Shown here in pieces: positions 35,331 to 43,876 of a stretch of 64,000 nt of DNA; the stretch's first letter is position 1; every line of letters starts with the position of its first letter. The stretch lies in the NCBI GenBank assembly GCA_965205225.1, contig CBDBFZ010000002.1, positions 868,001 to 932,000 of the forward strand, read 5' to 3'. A program made the translations under genes and the position numbers. The stretch comes from Litorimonas sp965205225. Lineage in GTDB: Bacteria > Pseudomonadota > Alphaproteobacteria > Caulobacterales > Maricaulaceae. The notes below the pieces were generated by a model. That model was not told the DNA's origin. It worked only from the letters and a program-made list of their open reading frames with translations, and did no database searches.

Positions 35331-35764
35331 TGGCCTTTCTCCTCGACACAAATGTCATCAGCGAAACCGTCCGCCCGAAGCCTGAACCTCGCATACTTGA
35401 CTGGTTGGAACACCAATCTCCAGAGGAGCTATATCTCTCCGCCATGACTATCGGCGAACTCATGCGCGGCGCTTGCAAGGTTAAGGAAAAGGTGCGCCGC
35501 GACAGGCTCACGACATGGATAGAAGAAGACCTCAGACGACAGTTTGAGACCAGGCTTCTGCCGTTTAACGATTCTTCTGCACGAATCTGGGGCGAATTGA
35601 TGGGGAACGGCGACCGAACCGGTAAAACCTCATCCGCTTTCGATGCTCAGATAGCAGCCATCGCCATTAATCGCGGACTTGTGCTTGTCACCCGGAATGT
35701 GAAAGATTTCGAAAGATTTGACCTTGAAATACTCAATCCTTGGGATGAATCCGAACGAAGTTAA
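35330..35764 (+). CDS. PIN-domain RNase toxin (VapC/FitB family)
   Basis: The 144-residue protein has the PIN-domain acidic residues: LLDTNVISE at residues 4-12, a conserved Glu in TIGELMRGA, FDAQIAAIAINRGLVLVTRN with the third Asp, and NVKDFERF. Sequence style (NVISE, RPKPEPRILDWL) is FitB-like. It is predicted to be a Mg2+-dependent endoribonuclease held inactive by the upstream antitoxin. It sits at the edge of the island that also contains the methyltransferase-helicase operon. Confidence 0.92.
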   Translation: MAFLLDTNVISETVRPKPEPRILDWLEHQSPEELYLSAMTIGELMRGACKVKEKVRRDRLTTWIEEDLRRQFETRLLPFNDSSARIWGELMGNGDRTGKTSSAFDAQIAAIAINRGLVLVTRNVKDFERFDLEILNPWDESERS

Positions 35765-35786
35765 TTTAAGGCAATTATCGATCGAT

Positions 35787-36554
35787 ATGGACATCGAACT
35801 ACTGCGAAAGCGCAAAACTAGCGGCGAGCACTACACGCGACGACCGCCAATAAAACAGTACATCAAGAAGAGTCTTCAGTGGCCCTTCGATGATTTGCTT
35901 GGCCGAGCGTTGATCAGGGATCGGCGGCACAGCGACTATGTCCCGTCGGAAGTGCTCGTCTATCATCTGCGCCAGACAAAGTCAGACAATTCGGACGGGC
36001 GGTTCATTCAGCTCTACAATATTCTACGTGACCGGGTCGAAGCCGCTTGCCCACGGGCAAGTCGTGATGTTGACGAGAAAACCTACGAAGATGCGCGCCT
36101 TGCCGAAATCCGCGATGCGACAGTCGATCATGTCACTGAGTTGATGTTTACGGATCGACAGGGCTACGACGAACAACTCGATATATACGAGGTTGTTTTC
36201 GACAGGGCGGTGCGAGCGGCGCACATCACGAAACTGCGCAAGGTGAACCGCCGGGAACACGCAAATGAGGATGTGGAGAGCTCAGTCACCGGAGAGGTGC
36301 GCGCTGTCGTCGAAGCGGCGCTGGAGCGCAACAAGAAACCCGGGCTCACCGCCGAAGAAGATTTCGATTACCGGATCCACCTGCGTCGCGCGATTAACGC
36401 TCTACCGGCAGATGAACGAGAGGTAATAGATCTGATGCTTGCAGACATTCCAATTGAAACGAATAAGAATGGCGAACCTTCGATGACGGAGCTCTTGGGC
36501 TGCGTTGAGAAAACGGTGCGAAACAGGCGACGGATTCCGAGCCGGTATTGGTGA
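35787..36554 (+). CDS. Sigma-factor-like protein (sigma-70 region 4 at C-terminus)
   Basis: The ~255-residue protein is uncharacterised over most of its length. Its C-terminal part, AINALPADEREVIDLMLADI followed by MTELLGCVEKTVRNRRR, is a sigma-70 region 4-like helix-turn-helix. Similar proteins occur on plasmids and islands. Starts at 35718 and 35745 overlap the toxin gene; I use the ATG just after the toxin stop, with low certainty. The protein ends abruptly after the recognition helix (RNRRRIPSRYW) and is probably truncated, because a LysR fragment begins immediately after. Confidence 0.6.
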   Translation: MDIELLRKRKTSGEHYTRRPPIKQYIKKSLQWPFDDLLGRALIRDRRHSDYVPSEVLVYHLRQTKSDNSDGRFIQLYNILRDRVEAACPRASRDVDEKTYEDARLAEIRDATVDHVTELMFTDRQGYDEQLDIYEVVFDRAVRAAHITKLRKVNRREHANEDVESSVTGEVRAVVEAALERNKKPGLTAEEDFDYRIHLRRAINALPADEREVIDLMLADIPIETNKNGEPSMTELLGCVEKTVRNRRRIPSRYW

Positions 36555-36743
36555 GACGCGCCCCCGTCGATCGCCTTTCGAAGAGTGAAACATCGAGGAG
36601 GTTCTCAAGTTTTGGGCGCGCCGGGAGACGGCTGACTGACCAAGACAAAGCTTTATAGCTGCTTTGCGAAAGATGCAGGTCTCAGCGACAGCGAGCAGGA
36701 TTTCCAGATCGCGTGCGTCAACTTTCTGCAATACATTGGTCAA
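36555..36743 (-). pseudogene. LysR-family regulator, N-terminal fragment
   Basis: Minus-strand reading gives VDARDLEILLAVAETCIFRKAA and LCLGQSAVSRR, then in another frame LENLLDVSLFERRSTGARLT. Together these form the winged helix-turn-helix of a LysR regulator with one frameshift near 36610. The effector domain is missing. The fragment points toward and abuts the sigma-like gene. Confidence 0.65.
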
Positions 36744-37084
36744 TCTGTCTTTCAGTGCTGGTCTCCCGTTCTAAATTGCTTGTCTCGTGCGTCGGCTTCG
36801 GGCACTTTCGATTTGTGAGTTGAAGCAACTCAAGGCCCTCTTGGAATGGTCCAGCAGGCTTTGCCAGCGACAATACTGCTCTTTGTATTTTAGCACGAAA
36901 CGGGCAAAATCTGAATCGACAGATGAGGCGAAAGGCTGTCTGTCGCTTTCTTCAAGACTTTATCGAGCGGGAAACAGCCGCTCAAAACTGTTCAAAGCAA
37001 TCGAGCCGCTGCAACGGCACAGAGCCATTTCACCACCAGATTTCTGTTCCAATCGCCAAATATAGAATCATATCAGTTGCGTGC
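36744..37084. other. Intergenic region before the defence-type operon
   Basis: About 340 bases without a supportable gene. Short plus-strand frames exist but have no recognisable content. The region should contain the promoter of the operon that begins at 37108. Confidence 0.4.
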
Positions 37085-37102
37085 TATAGTCGTTTGGCTA
37101 TA
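37085..37102 (+). promoter_or_regulatory. Candidate operator/-10 region of the defence-type operon
   Basis: TATAG-N8-CTATA is an inverted repeat ending six bases before the first ATG of the XRE gene. TATAGT inside it could be the -10 hexamer. An XRE protein binding here would block its own promoter. This is inferred from position and symmetry only. Confidence 0.35.
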
Positions 37103-37107
37103 AGTAT

Positions 37108-37425
37108 ATGATGGCTGATGATTCCGCACATGATAGCGATGGCTTAGATTACACCGACACTCCCGATGTCGGCGAGAACCAAATCAAACCATGGATCGTC
37201 TCCCATATCGCCCGCCGTATGAAGGCGGCGGGATTGACCCAAACGGAAGCTGCCGAGCGTATGGGGCTCAAGCAACCCGATCTGTCAGCGGTGCTGCATG
37301 GCAAGGTCAATGGTTATTCAGTCGAACGTCTGGCGCGCTGCCTGTCGGCCCTAGGGGATGAGGTTCGACTCACGGTCAAAGGTGCTGACGGGTCGGAAGA
37401 CTCGTTTGCGCTGGAAGCGACCTAG
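37108..37425 (+). CDS. XRE/HigA-like regulator, first gene of the operon
   Basis: The 105-residue protein has a helix-turn-helix in MKAAGLTQTEAAERMGLKQP and DLSAVLHGKVNGYSVERLAR. It ends with the EVRLTVKGADG tail seen in HigA-type antitoxin-like regulators. No RelE/HigB toxin precedes it. Instead it is followed after 3 bases by a DNA methyltransferase, so it is best read as the operon's own regulator. Either ATG at 37108 or 37111 may be used. An inverted repeat lies just upstream. Confidence 0.85.
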   Translation: MMADDSAHDSDGLDYTDTPDVGENQIKPWIVSHIARRMKAAGLTQTEAAERMGLKQPDLSAVLHGKVNGYSVERLARCLSALGDEVRLTVKGADGSEDSFALEAT

Positions 37426-37428
37426 CCC

Positions 37429-40143
37429 ATGTTGTCGCCTGGAGAAATTTACTCGAACCTTGATAACCTCGCCGCTGATCCCCCGGCGGGCGGCGCGTTT
37501 GGGTTGGCGTTGATGGAGGCGGTTGGGGCACCGCGCTCCACAATCACCAAATTGAGGGACAAGGCAGCGGGCGGCGCATTCACCTGGACGCGCATGTTGC
37601 GCTTCGAAACGGCGGAACCCGGTCAGGCAGGCAAAGCGCTCAATCGAATGAGGGACGAGGTGGAGGCCGCACCAAAGAGCCGTCGCCCGCGTATTCTTCT
37701 TGCCTATGATGGCGAACAGATCGCCGCCTTTGATACGAAAATCGCTGACGAGCCTCTGCGTGCCGGACTCGACATGCTTTCGTTGGAAGGCGACGTCTTC
37801 TTTCCCCTCGGTGGGCATGAGCGTTACGTGCCCAAGAAGGAGCGCATGGCCGATGTGCGGGCCACGCGGTTCATCTCGCGCTTCCACGATGCCGTGCGTG
37901 ACGCGAACCCGGATTGGACAATGCAGGCTGATCGACACGCGCTCAACATTTTCATCGCGCGCATCCTGTTCTGCCTGTTCTCGGACGATGTGGGCATTTT
38001 TGAAAAAGACGTGTTCGAAAAAGCCGCGCGTCAATCGAGGGTCGATGGCTCGGACTTGGGCGAATTCCTCGAAGGCGCTTTCCAGCACATGGACACACCG
38101 CCAGAAAAGCGCCTGCCGGAAACCAAAGGCTGGTCGAAGCTGAAATATGTCAACGGCGCACTGTTCGAGGGAAAAGTGCCCATACCCACGCTCGACGGGC
38201 ACTGCCGCAAGCTGTTGCTCGACTGCGCGGGTCTGAACTGGAAGCTCATCAACCCAGATATCTTTGGCTCCATGCTGCAAGCCGTCGTCGATGTGGAAAA
38301 ACGCGGCGAGTTGGGAATGCATTACACATCCCCTTCCAACATCATGAAAGTGCTGGAGCCGATCCTGCTCGATAGCCTCAAGGCGGAACTGGACCGCGCT
38401 GGGTCGAACAAGGCTAGGCTGCGCGCCTTTCTCGAACGGCTGGGGTGCATTCGCGTGTTCGACCCGGCCTGCGGGTCGGGCAACTTCCTCATCCTCGCTT
38501 ACAAGGAAATGCGGGCACTGGAACTGGAAGCGTTTCGCCGCCTCGCCGAGGTGCGTCTGTCCGGCATTCAACTCGAACAGTTCTACGGCATAGAGATTGA
38601 CGATTTCGCCTGCCAGGCGGCGCGGCTGGGCCTGTGGATCGCCAAATATCAGTGCGACCAGCAATTGGAACTGGACCTTGGTCAGCGCACGGACTTTCTG
38701 CCGCTCCAGAAGGCGGGCGTGATTGTGCGGGGCAATGCGGCGGAGAAAGATTGGCTGGACGTTTGCCCGCGCGATGAGAGGGTCGAGACGGTCGTGGTCG
38801 GGAACCCGCAGTTCAAGGGTTCGAAAACACAAACACCACAGCAAAAGGCAGATGCAAAGCACGTCTTCAAAGGGCACATTAGGAAAGCTGGTGAACTCGA
38901 TTACGTCGCGATTTGGTTTCTAAAAGCAGCGCTCTATAGCGAAGCAACGTGTGCCCCCTTTGCGTTAGTCTCAACTAATTCAATTGTTCAAGGATCATCA
39001 GTTCCTACGCTATGGCCGCGGCTGTTGCAGAAACTCCAAATCCAATTCGCTCACCGTTCATTCAAGTGGTCCAATTTGGCCACAAACAAATCAGCAGTTA
39101 CCTGTGTGATCGTCGGGATGAGCCCGCCGAACGAACAGCCAAAGCGCCTATTTGATAATGATATAGTCCGCGATGTCGATTTGATTGGCCCGTATCTCGC
39201 TCCAAATGTTGCGACTATCGTGAAAAGCCGCACTCGCAAGACGGGTCCGCTTGCGTCCGACCTTGAACCAATGATCTTCGGCAACATGCCGCTAGACGGT
39301 CGGAAAGATAAATGCCTACGAATGACCCGCTTAGAACGGGACAAGCTTGTAACAGCATTTCCTACAGCAGCAGACTTCATGCGTCCGGTTTTCGGATCGG
39401 ACGAATTGTTAGACGGGAAAGATCTTTGGTGTGTTTGGGTCCGCCCGGATCAAATAGAAGACGCTTATCGAATAGAGCCGCTGATGCGTCGCTTCAATCA
39501 GCTTGAACGAATTCGGACGAGTGATGACGCTGGAGAAGACATGCTGAAAGCTGCGGCAACGCCTTGGTCTTTCCGTGAACAGAACGAAGCAAACTCGCAC
39601 ACGATCATGGTGCCGGGGGCGGCAAGCGAAGATCGTTATTGGTCGCCGGTGGACGTGAAAGACGATACCAACATCGTATCCAACCTCGCCTTCGGCATCT
39701 TCGATGGTGCCATCTGGCAGGCAGCTGTGTTGTCATCGCGCTTGCATCGGCTGTGGCTGGAAACGGTGGGGGGTCGGCTCAAGGAAGACCCACGCTACTC
39801 CAACACGCTTGTGTGGAACACCTTCCCGTTGCCGCCCCTTTCGGACCGCCGTAAGGCTGAATTGGAAGAACTCTGGTGGGAAATTGACCTCGCCCGCAAG
39901 GAAGCGGGGTTCGGGCGGACGCTCGGCGATCTCTACAGGCCCAAGACCATGCCGCGCCCTCTGCGTCGCGTGCACAAAGAACTGGACGCGACGATGGAGA
40001 CGATCTTCGGTTCGCGTCGCTACCGCTCGGACGCTGACCGCATCGAACACATGCTCCAGCTTTACGAGCGCATGGTCGCAGAGGAAGCTGAAAGCACCGC
40101 GAAGGCGGCCCAGAAAAAGACAAAAAAGAAGGCGAACGCATGA
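37429..40143 (+). CDS. MmeI-like class I DNA methyltransferase (type IIG/IIL-like)
   Basis: The 904-residue protein resembles large N6-adenine methyltransferases of the MmeI type. Residues about 1-290 form an N-terminal helical domain with AYDGEQIAAFDTK (93-104), where some relatives have a PD-(D/E)xK nuclease. Motif X is GMHYTSPSNIMKVLEP (about 296-311), motif I is VFDPACGSGNFL (about 343-354), then YGIEIDDFACQAARLGLWIA. Catalytic motif IV reads GNPQF (about 458-462) rather than the usual NPPF/NPPY. Residues about 600-830 are a probable target-recognition domain. The start ATG is 3 bases after the regulator gene, and the stop overlaps the helicase start (ATGA). It most likely marks self DNA for the system. 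Confidence 0.9.
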   Translation: MLSPGEIYSNLDNLAADPPAGGAFGLALMEAVGAPRSTITKLRDKAAGGAFTWTRMLRFETAEPGQAGKALNRMRDEVEAAPKSRRPRILLAYDGEQIAAFDTKIADEPLRAGLDMLSLEGDVFFPLGGHERYVPKKERMADVRATRFISRFHDAVRDANPDWTMQADRHALNIFIARILFCLFSDDVGIFEKDVFEKAARQSRVDGSDLGEFLEGAFQHMDTPPEKRLPETKGWSKLKYVNGALFEGKVPIPTLDGHCRKLLLDCAGLNWKLINPDIFGSMLQAVVDVEKRGELGMHYTSPSNIMKVLEPILLDSLKAELDRAGSNKARLRAFLERLGCIRVFDPACGSGNFLILAYKEMRALELEAFRRLAEVRLSGIQLEQFYGIEIDDFACQAARLGLWIAKYQCDQQLELDLGQRTDFLPLQKAGVIVRGNAAEKDWLDVCPRDERVETVVVGNPQFKGSKTQTPQQKADAKHVFKGHIRKAGELDYVAIWFLKAALYSEATCAPFALVSTNSIVQGSSVPTLWPRLLQKLQIQFAHRSFKWSNLATNKSAVTCVIVGMSPPNEQPKRLFDNDIVRDVDLIGPYLAPNVATIVKSRTRKTGPLASDLEPMIFGNMPLDGRKDKCLRMTRLERDKLVTAFPTAADFMRPVFGSDELLDGKDLWCVWVRPDQIEDAYRIEPLMRRFNQLERIRTSDDAGEDMLKAAATPWSFREQNEANSHTIMVPGAASEDRYWSPVDVKDDTNIVSNLAFGIFDGAIWQAAVLSSRLHRLWLETVGGRLKEDPRYSNTLVWNTFPLPPLSDRRKAELEELWWEIDLARKEAGFGRTLGDLYRPKTMPRPLRRVHKELDATMETIFGSRRYRSDADRIEHMLQLYERMVAEEAESTAKAAQKKTKKKANA

Positions 40144-42314
40144 GCGATCAGAAGAACACGACAGCGAACAGCCTCGGCTCCACCACGCTGCACTATGAGG
40201 CGACGGGCGCTTCCAAGGCCATCAACGCGTTCGGCATGCGCGCCATGCAGGCGCGGGTGTGGGACAAGGTCGATGCTCAGCATCTGCTGGTCAAATCGCC
40301 GCCCGCTTCAGGCAAGTCGCGCGCGGCGATGTTCGTGGGGCTGGAAAAGCTGCGCACGGATGCGGTGCGCAAGGTCCTGATCGCCGTCCCTGAACGCTCC
40401 ATCGGAGCCTCATTTCGGGACACGGAACTTGCGAAACATGGCTTCCCTTCCGATTGGACCCTCGATCTGGACCTCTGCACGATCGGCTCGGAAACGGGCC
40501 GCAAGGTGGACGAGCTCATTGCGTTTCTGGCGGCGGATGAAGGCCGCACCGTGCTCTGCACCCATTCCACGCTGCGTTCGGCCTATGCGAAGACCGACGA
40601 TGTGACGATCTTCGACGGTTGCCTGATTTGCATCGACGAACTGCACCACGCTTCGGCGGATGAGAACAGCCGCCTTGGCAACCTGCTGCGCGGGATGATC
40701 GACCGGGCGGGCGAGGTCGGATCGGGCGCGGCGCATATCCTCGCCATGACGGGGTCCTACTTTCGCGGCGACGGCACCGCCGTTCTGCACCCGGAGGATG
40801 AGGCCCGTTTTGAGCGGGTGATCTACACCTATTACGAACAGCTCAACGGCTATGAGCACCTCAAGACGCTGCATATCAACTTCCGCTTCTATCAGGGCCG
40901 CTATCTCGACGCGATTGGCGCAGCGCTTGACCCCACGCTCAAGACCATCGTGCACATTCCCCATGTCGGTTCCGCCGAGGGGAGTAGTGTCAACAAAATG
41001 TTCGCGGTCGACGCTATCGTGGATGCAATCGGCGATCGCCTCGGAGATAATGCCAAGACAAGCGTCGATCCTGCGACGGGTTTCATCCAGCTCACAGGCG
41101 GCGGGCGCACACTGCGCGTCGCTAACCTCGTCGACGACAGTGCCGACCGCGAGAAGGTTCTGGCGTCTCTGCGCGCTGTGAAGGATCGCGACGATGTTGA
41201 TGTCATTATTGCGCTCGGCATGGCAAAGGAAGGCTTTGACTGGGTCTGGTGCGAGCATGTGCTGACGGTCGGCTATCGCGGTTCACTGACAGAGGTTGTG
41301 CAGATCATCGGTCGTGCGACGCGTGACGCCCCGGGCAAGACGGAAGCGCAATTCACCAACCTTGTTTCCGCGCCCTTCGCCAATGACGAGGCCATCTCCC
41401 GTGCCGTCAACGACATGCTCAAGGCGATTTCAGTGTCACTGCTCATGGAGCAAGTGATGGCACCCGTCTTCAAGTTCCGCACTCACAAGGGGGCCGACGC
41501 GTTCGATGGAACGTCGGGCGAAAAGGCGAAACCCGACCCGGTGACGAACGCGGGTGAGATCGAAATCGTCGGCATGCCGGAAATCGATGAGAAGGCTGTT
41601 GAGGCGATCGAAACCGATTTCAACGACCTGTTCGCCGACGTGCAGAACGATCCGCGCACGCTGACGGTGATGATCAATCCCGACGATCACCATACGGATG
41701 TCATGTATGATCTGGTCGTGACGGATGTGGTTAGAAAACGTTATCCGAGTTTTTCCGAAGATCAGGTCAGCGACGCAGTTGGTTTGTTCGGCGTACGTGC
41801 CGGTTTGGGACGCGAAGTGGCGAAGGACCCGAGCATCATACAAACGCCGAGCATGTCAGAGGGCGAGCAAGCGCTGTTTAGAGGGCCTGAAGCTGGCGAG
41901 GACGGGGGAACGTCGGAAGGGCCGAACGCCGGGGATCGCTTCATCCAACAAGCCAAACGGTTCATAAACGTCCAGGACTTACAGGTTGATCTGCTCGACG
42001 GGCGGCGCGATTTCGATGACGCTTACGAACTTTTGTCAAAAGAGCTTTCCGAGGAACTGCTCGCGCGCCTGCATGGCGAGGTTCGGGCGCTTAAGGTGAA
42101 CATGACGCAGGAAGAGGCTGAAAAACTCTATCCGCGCATCAAAGCGTTCATTCAGCGCGAAAGCCGCGAGCCCAACCTGAACGCCCCTAATGGGCGCGAA
42201 GTCCGGCTGGCGGAGGCGCTCGCCTTCTTGCGCAAGATTTCGCGACAAAAGCGCACCGATATGGCGGGGGCGGACGCAGGACAGGTCGGCAAGACAGGAG
42301 GCGTCGATGCCTGA
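40140..42314 (+). CDS. Superfamily 2 DEAD/DEAH-type helicase
   Basis: The 724-residue protein has Walker A SPPASGKS (residues 53-60), a DEAH-like box CIDELHHA (about 164-171), motif III MTGSYFRG (about 203-210), motif V ALGMAKEGFDWVWC (about 358-371) and motif VI VQIIGRATRDAPGK (about 387-400). The C-terminal ~300 residues show no known domain and are acidic and helical. It is encoded between the methyltransferase and the GIY-YIG protein with overlapping ends on both sides. It is expected to translocate on DNA and couple recognition of unmodified DNA to cleavage (inference from other restriction systems). Confidence 0.9.
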   Translation: MSDQKNTTANSLGSTTLHYEATGASKAINAFGMRAMQARVWDKVDAQHLLVKSPPASGKSRAAMFVGLEKLRTDAVRKVLIAVPERSIGASFRDTELAKHGFPSDWTLDLDLCTIGSETGRKVDELIAFLAADEGRTVLCTHSTLRSAYAKTDDVTIFDGCLICIDELHHASADENSRLGNLLRGMIDRAGEVGSGAAHILAMTGSYFRGDGTAVLHPEDEARFERVIYTYYEQLNGYEHLKTLHINFRFYQGRYLDAIGAALDPTLKTIVHIPHVGSAEGSSVNKMFAVDAIVDAIGDRLGDNAKTSVDPATGFIQLTGGGRTLRVANLVDDSADREKVLASLRAVKDRDDVDVIIALGMAKEGFDWVWCEHVLTVGYRGSLTEVVQIIGRATRDAPGKTEAQFTNLVSAPFANDEAISRAVNDMLKAISVSLLMEQVMAPVFKFRTHKGADAFDGTSGEKAKPDPVTNAGEIEIVGMPEIDEKAVEAIETDFNDLFADVQNDPRTLTVMINPDDHHTDVMYDLVVTDVVRKRYPSFSEDQVSDAVGLFGVRAGLGREVAKDPSIIQTPSMSEGEQALFRGPEAGEDGGTSEGPNAGDRFIQQAKRFINVQDLQVDLLDGRRDFDDAYELLSKELSEELLARLHGEVRALKVNMTQEEAEKLYPRIKAFIQRESREPNLNAPNGREVRLAEALAFLRKISRQKRTDMAGADAGQVGKTGGVDA

Positions 42315-43365
42315 AGAAAACGGCAAGATCGACTACCTCACCGATGAGCTACTTCTCACGCCGAATGAAAAGCCCAAGGCGGCCCGCACGCCTATCCTCG
42401 ACCGCGCCATCGAAGTGCTGGGGCGGATCAATGCTTTTATCCACGAAACAGGTGCAGCGCCTGTATCCGAGCCCGGACGCGGCGTGCGCGAGCGCATGCT
42501 GGCGAACGAGTTGGCAGGCTTGCAGGCGTCGAAATCCGACCTCATTGATCTCGAAGCGTTCGACGAAAAAGGACTTGTGTTTGGCGATTCCAAACAAGTA
42601 GTCGACCCGCTTGACGACCCCCTGCTTTCGGACGACATCGGCATCTTCGAAGTCCGCGATGAACTCAAGCCGATCGCGCGCCCGGACTACGTGGCTGACC
42701 GGCAGCCGTGCCCGGACTTCGAACGCTTCGAGGCATTGTTCGAGCAAATACGTCAGAGCGTTGAACAAGGTACACGCAAACCCCAGTCTTTCCGACAGGA
42801 ACGCGTCGATCTTGGCGAGTTCTTTGGTCTCAAGGGACAGCTCGTCCATGTCGCGGATGTGCGCGACGAGCACCGCCGCAATGGTAAACCCGATGCCCGT
42901 CTGCGCGTTATCTTCGACAATGGCACGGAGTCGAACCTTCTCATGTCCTCGCTTGTTCGCCGTCTCTACGAAGACAAGAATGCCAGGCGCATCGGGACTG
43001 AAGACGCCGGTCCGCTGTTCGAAGGCGCGCGCACCGGAATCGTTTACGTGTTGCGGTCGCTGTCCGACAAACCCAAGGCACAGGGCCTATTGAAAATCGG
43101 CACAACATCCGGGTCTGTCGAGGACCGCATCGCACGAGCGGAAACTCAATCGACGTTCTTGTTCGCACCAGTCACGGTGGTTGAGACGTATGAACTGACC
43201 GGCCATTCCGCGAAAGAAGCCGAGCAGCGCATCCACCGCGCCCTTCGGCCTTATCACACCGCGCTTCGGGTCACGGGGCCGGACGGAAGGACATTCAGCG
43301 CAACCGAGTGGTTCAAAGCATCGCCCGAAGTCGTGGAAGCAGCGATCCGCAGCGCGTTGGCTTGA
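42307..43365 (+). CDS. GIY-YIG nuclease (T5orf172/MUG113-type) with N-terminal extension
   Basis: The 352-residue protein ends in a GIY-YIG-fold domain: GIVYVLRSLSDKP (244-256), LLKIGTTSGSVEDRIARA (261-278) and AEQRIHRALRPYH (305-317), with EWFKAS near 334, as in T5orf172 domains. The first ~240 residues are unique; DLGEFFGLKGQLVHVADVRDE and RLRVIFDNGTESNLLMSSLVRRLY (split over 165-220) may form a binding or allosteric domain. The ATG at 42307 has AGGAGG upstream and lies inside the helicase gene. It is the likely cutting subunit of the operon. Confidence 0.9.
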   Translation: MPEENGKIDYLTDELLLTPNEKPKAARTPILDRAIEVLGRINAFIHETGAAPVSEPGRGVRERMLANELAGLQASKSDLIDLEAFDEKGLVFGDSKQVVDPLDDPLLSDDIGIFEVRDELKPIARPDYVADRQPCPDFERFEALFEQIRQSVEQGTRKPQSFRQERVDLGEFFGLKGQLVHVADVRDEHRRNGKPDARLRVIFDNGTESNLLMSSLVRRLYEDKNARRIGTEDAGPLFEGARTGIVYVLRSLSDKPKAQGLLKIGTTSGSVEDRIARAETQSTFLFAPVTVVETYELTGHSAKEAEQRIHRALRPYHTALRVTGPDGRTFSATEWFKASPEVVEAAIRSALA

Positions 43366-43511
43366 ACGCGTCGCTAATTCAAGAAACGCCTCAAGGGTCG
43401 CCGACACGGCTTCGACTCACCACGTTCACCGGTCTGCTTACGTGAGTATCCCGCGTAAGCACCAACCTTAAGTGGGCGCTCACCTCTAAGGTGTTGATTT
43501 ATTTATAAAAA
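43366..43511. other. Short intergenic region between operon and tRNA
   Basis: About 145 bases with no gene seen. It contains partial inverted-repeat character around CGTGAGTATCCCGCGTAAGC but no clear terminator T-tract. Confidence 0.3.
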
Positions 43512-43588
43512 TGGCGCACCCGAGAGGATTCGAACCTCTGGCCTCCGCCTTCGGAGGGCGGCGCTCTATCCAGCTGAGCTACGGGTGC
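43512..43588 (-). tRNA. tRNA-Arg (anticodon CCG)
   Basis: The minus strand folds as a full cloverleaf of 77 bases including an encoded CCA. The acceptor stem is GCACCCG / CGGGTGC, the D-arm is AGCTCAGCTGGATAGAGC, and the anticodon stem CCGCC / GGCGG encloses loop CTCCGAA. The T-arm is built on GGTTCGAATCC. The anticodon CCG reads arginine codon CGG. It sits at the end of the accessory island. Confidence 0.95.
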
Positions 43589-43710
43589 TCAATGTATTCC
43601 TACTCCTCACGAGAAGTTTCAGCTTGTTTGAAGGGCGATCCGAATATCCACCTAAGCCGTTGTTTCATAAGTTCTTTTTTCCAGAACCCCCAAGCATCGC
43701 CAGACTTGCC

Positions 43711-43756
43711 ATCCGCCTTCAGAAAGCAGCGCTCTATCCAGCTGAGCTATAGGTGC
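43711..43756 (-). pseudogene. Partial tRNA-Arg copy 1 (5' half)
   Basis: The minus strand repeats the 5' acceptor strand, D-arm and anticodon arm of the neighbouring tRNA (GCACCTATAGCTCAGCTGGA, then TAGAGCGCTG and GAAGGCGGAT) with several changes, and lacks the T-arm and 3' acceptor. It cannot make a functional tRNA. Confidence 0.7.
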
Positions 43757-43876
43757 CTAAGGTAAAATGGTGTTACCCAGTAAATTTTTCCATTTTTCAA
43801 GTGTGTTTGCCGAACTTGGTTAACTTACTGAATCTCCTACCTTCTATTCCCGTTCTTCTCAATCAAATTAACTTGA

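Noticed and set aside
37108..37425. HigBA toxin-antitoxin system
   Set aside because: The XRE protein looks HigA-like, but no RelE/HigB-type toxin is encoded on either side. The gene is tightly joined to the methyltransferase.
37351..38877. Minus-strand open frame of 508 codons
   Set aside because: It lies wholly antisense to the methyltransferase gene, which has all expected motifs. The composition is that of a shadow frame in G/C-rich DNA.
40410..41258. Minus-strand frame of 282 codons
   Set aside because: It is antisense to the helicase core motifs, so it is a shadow frame.
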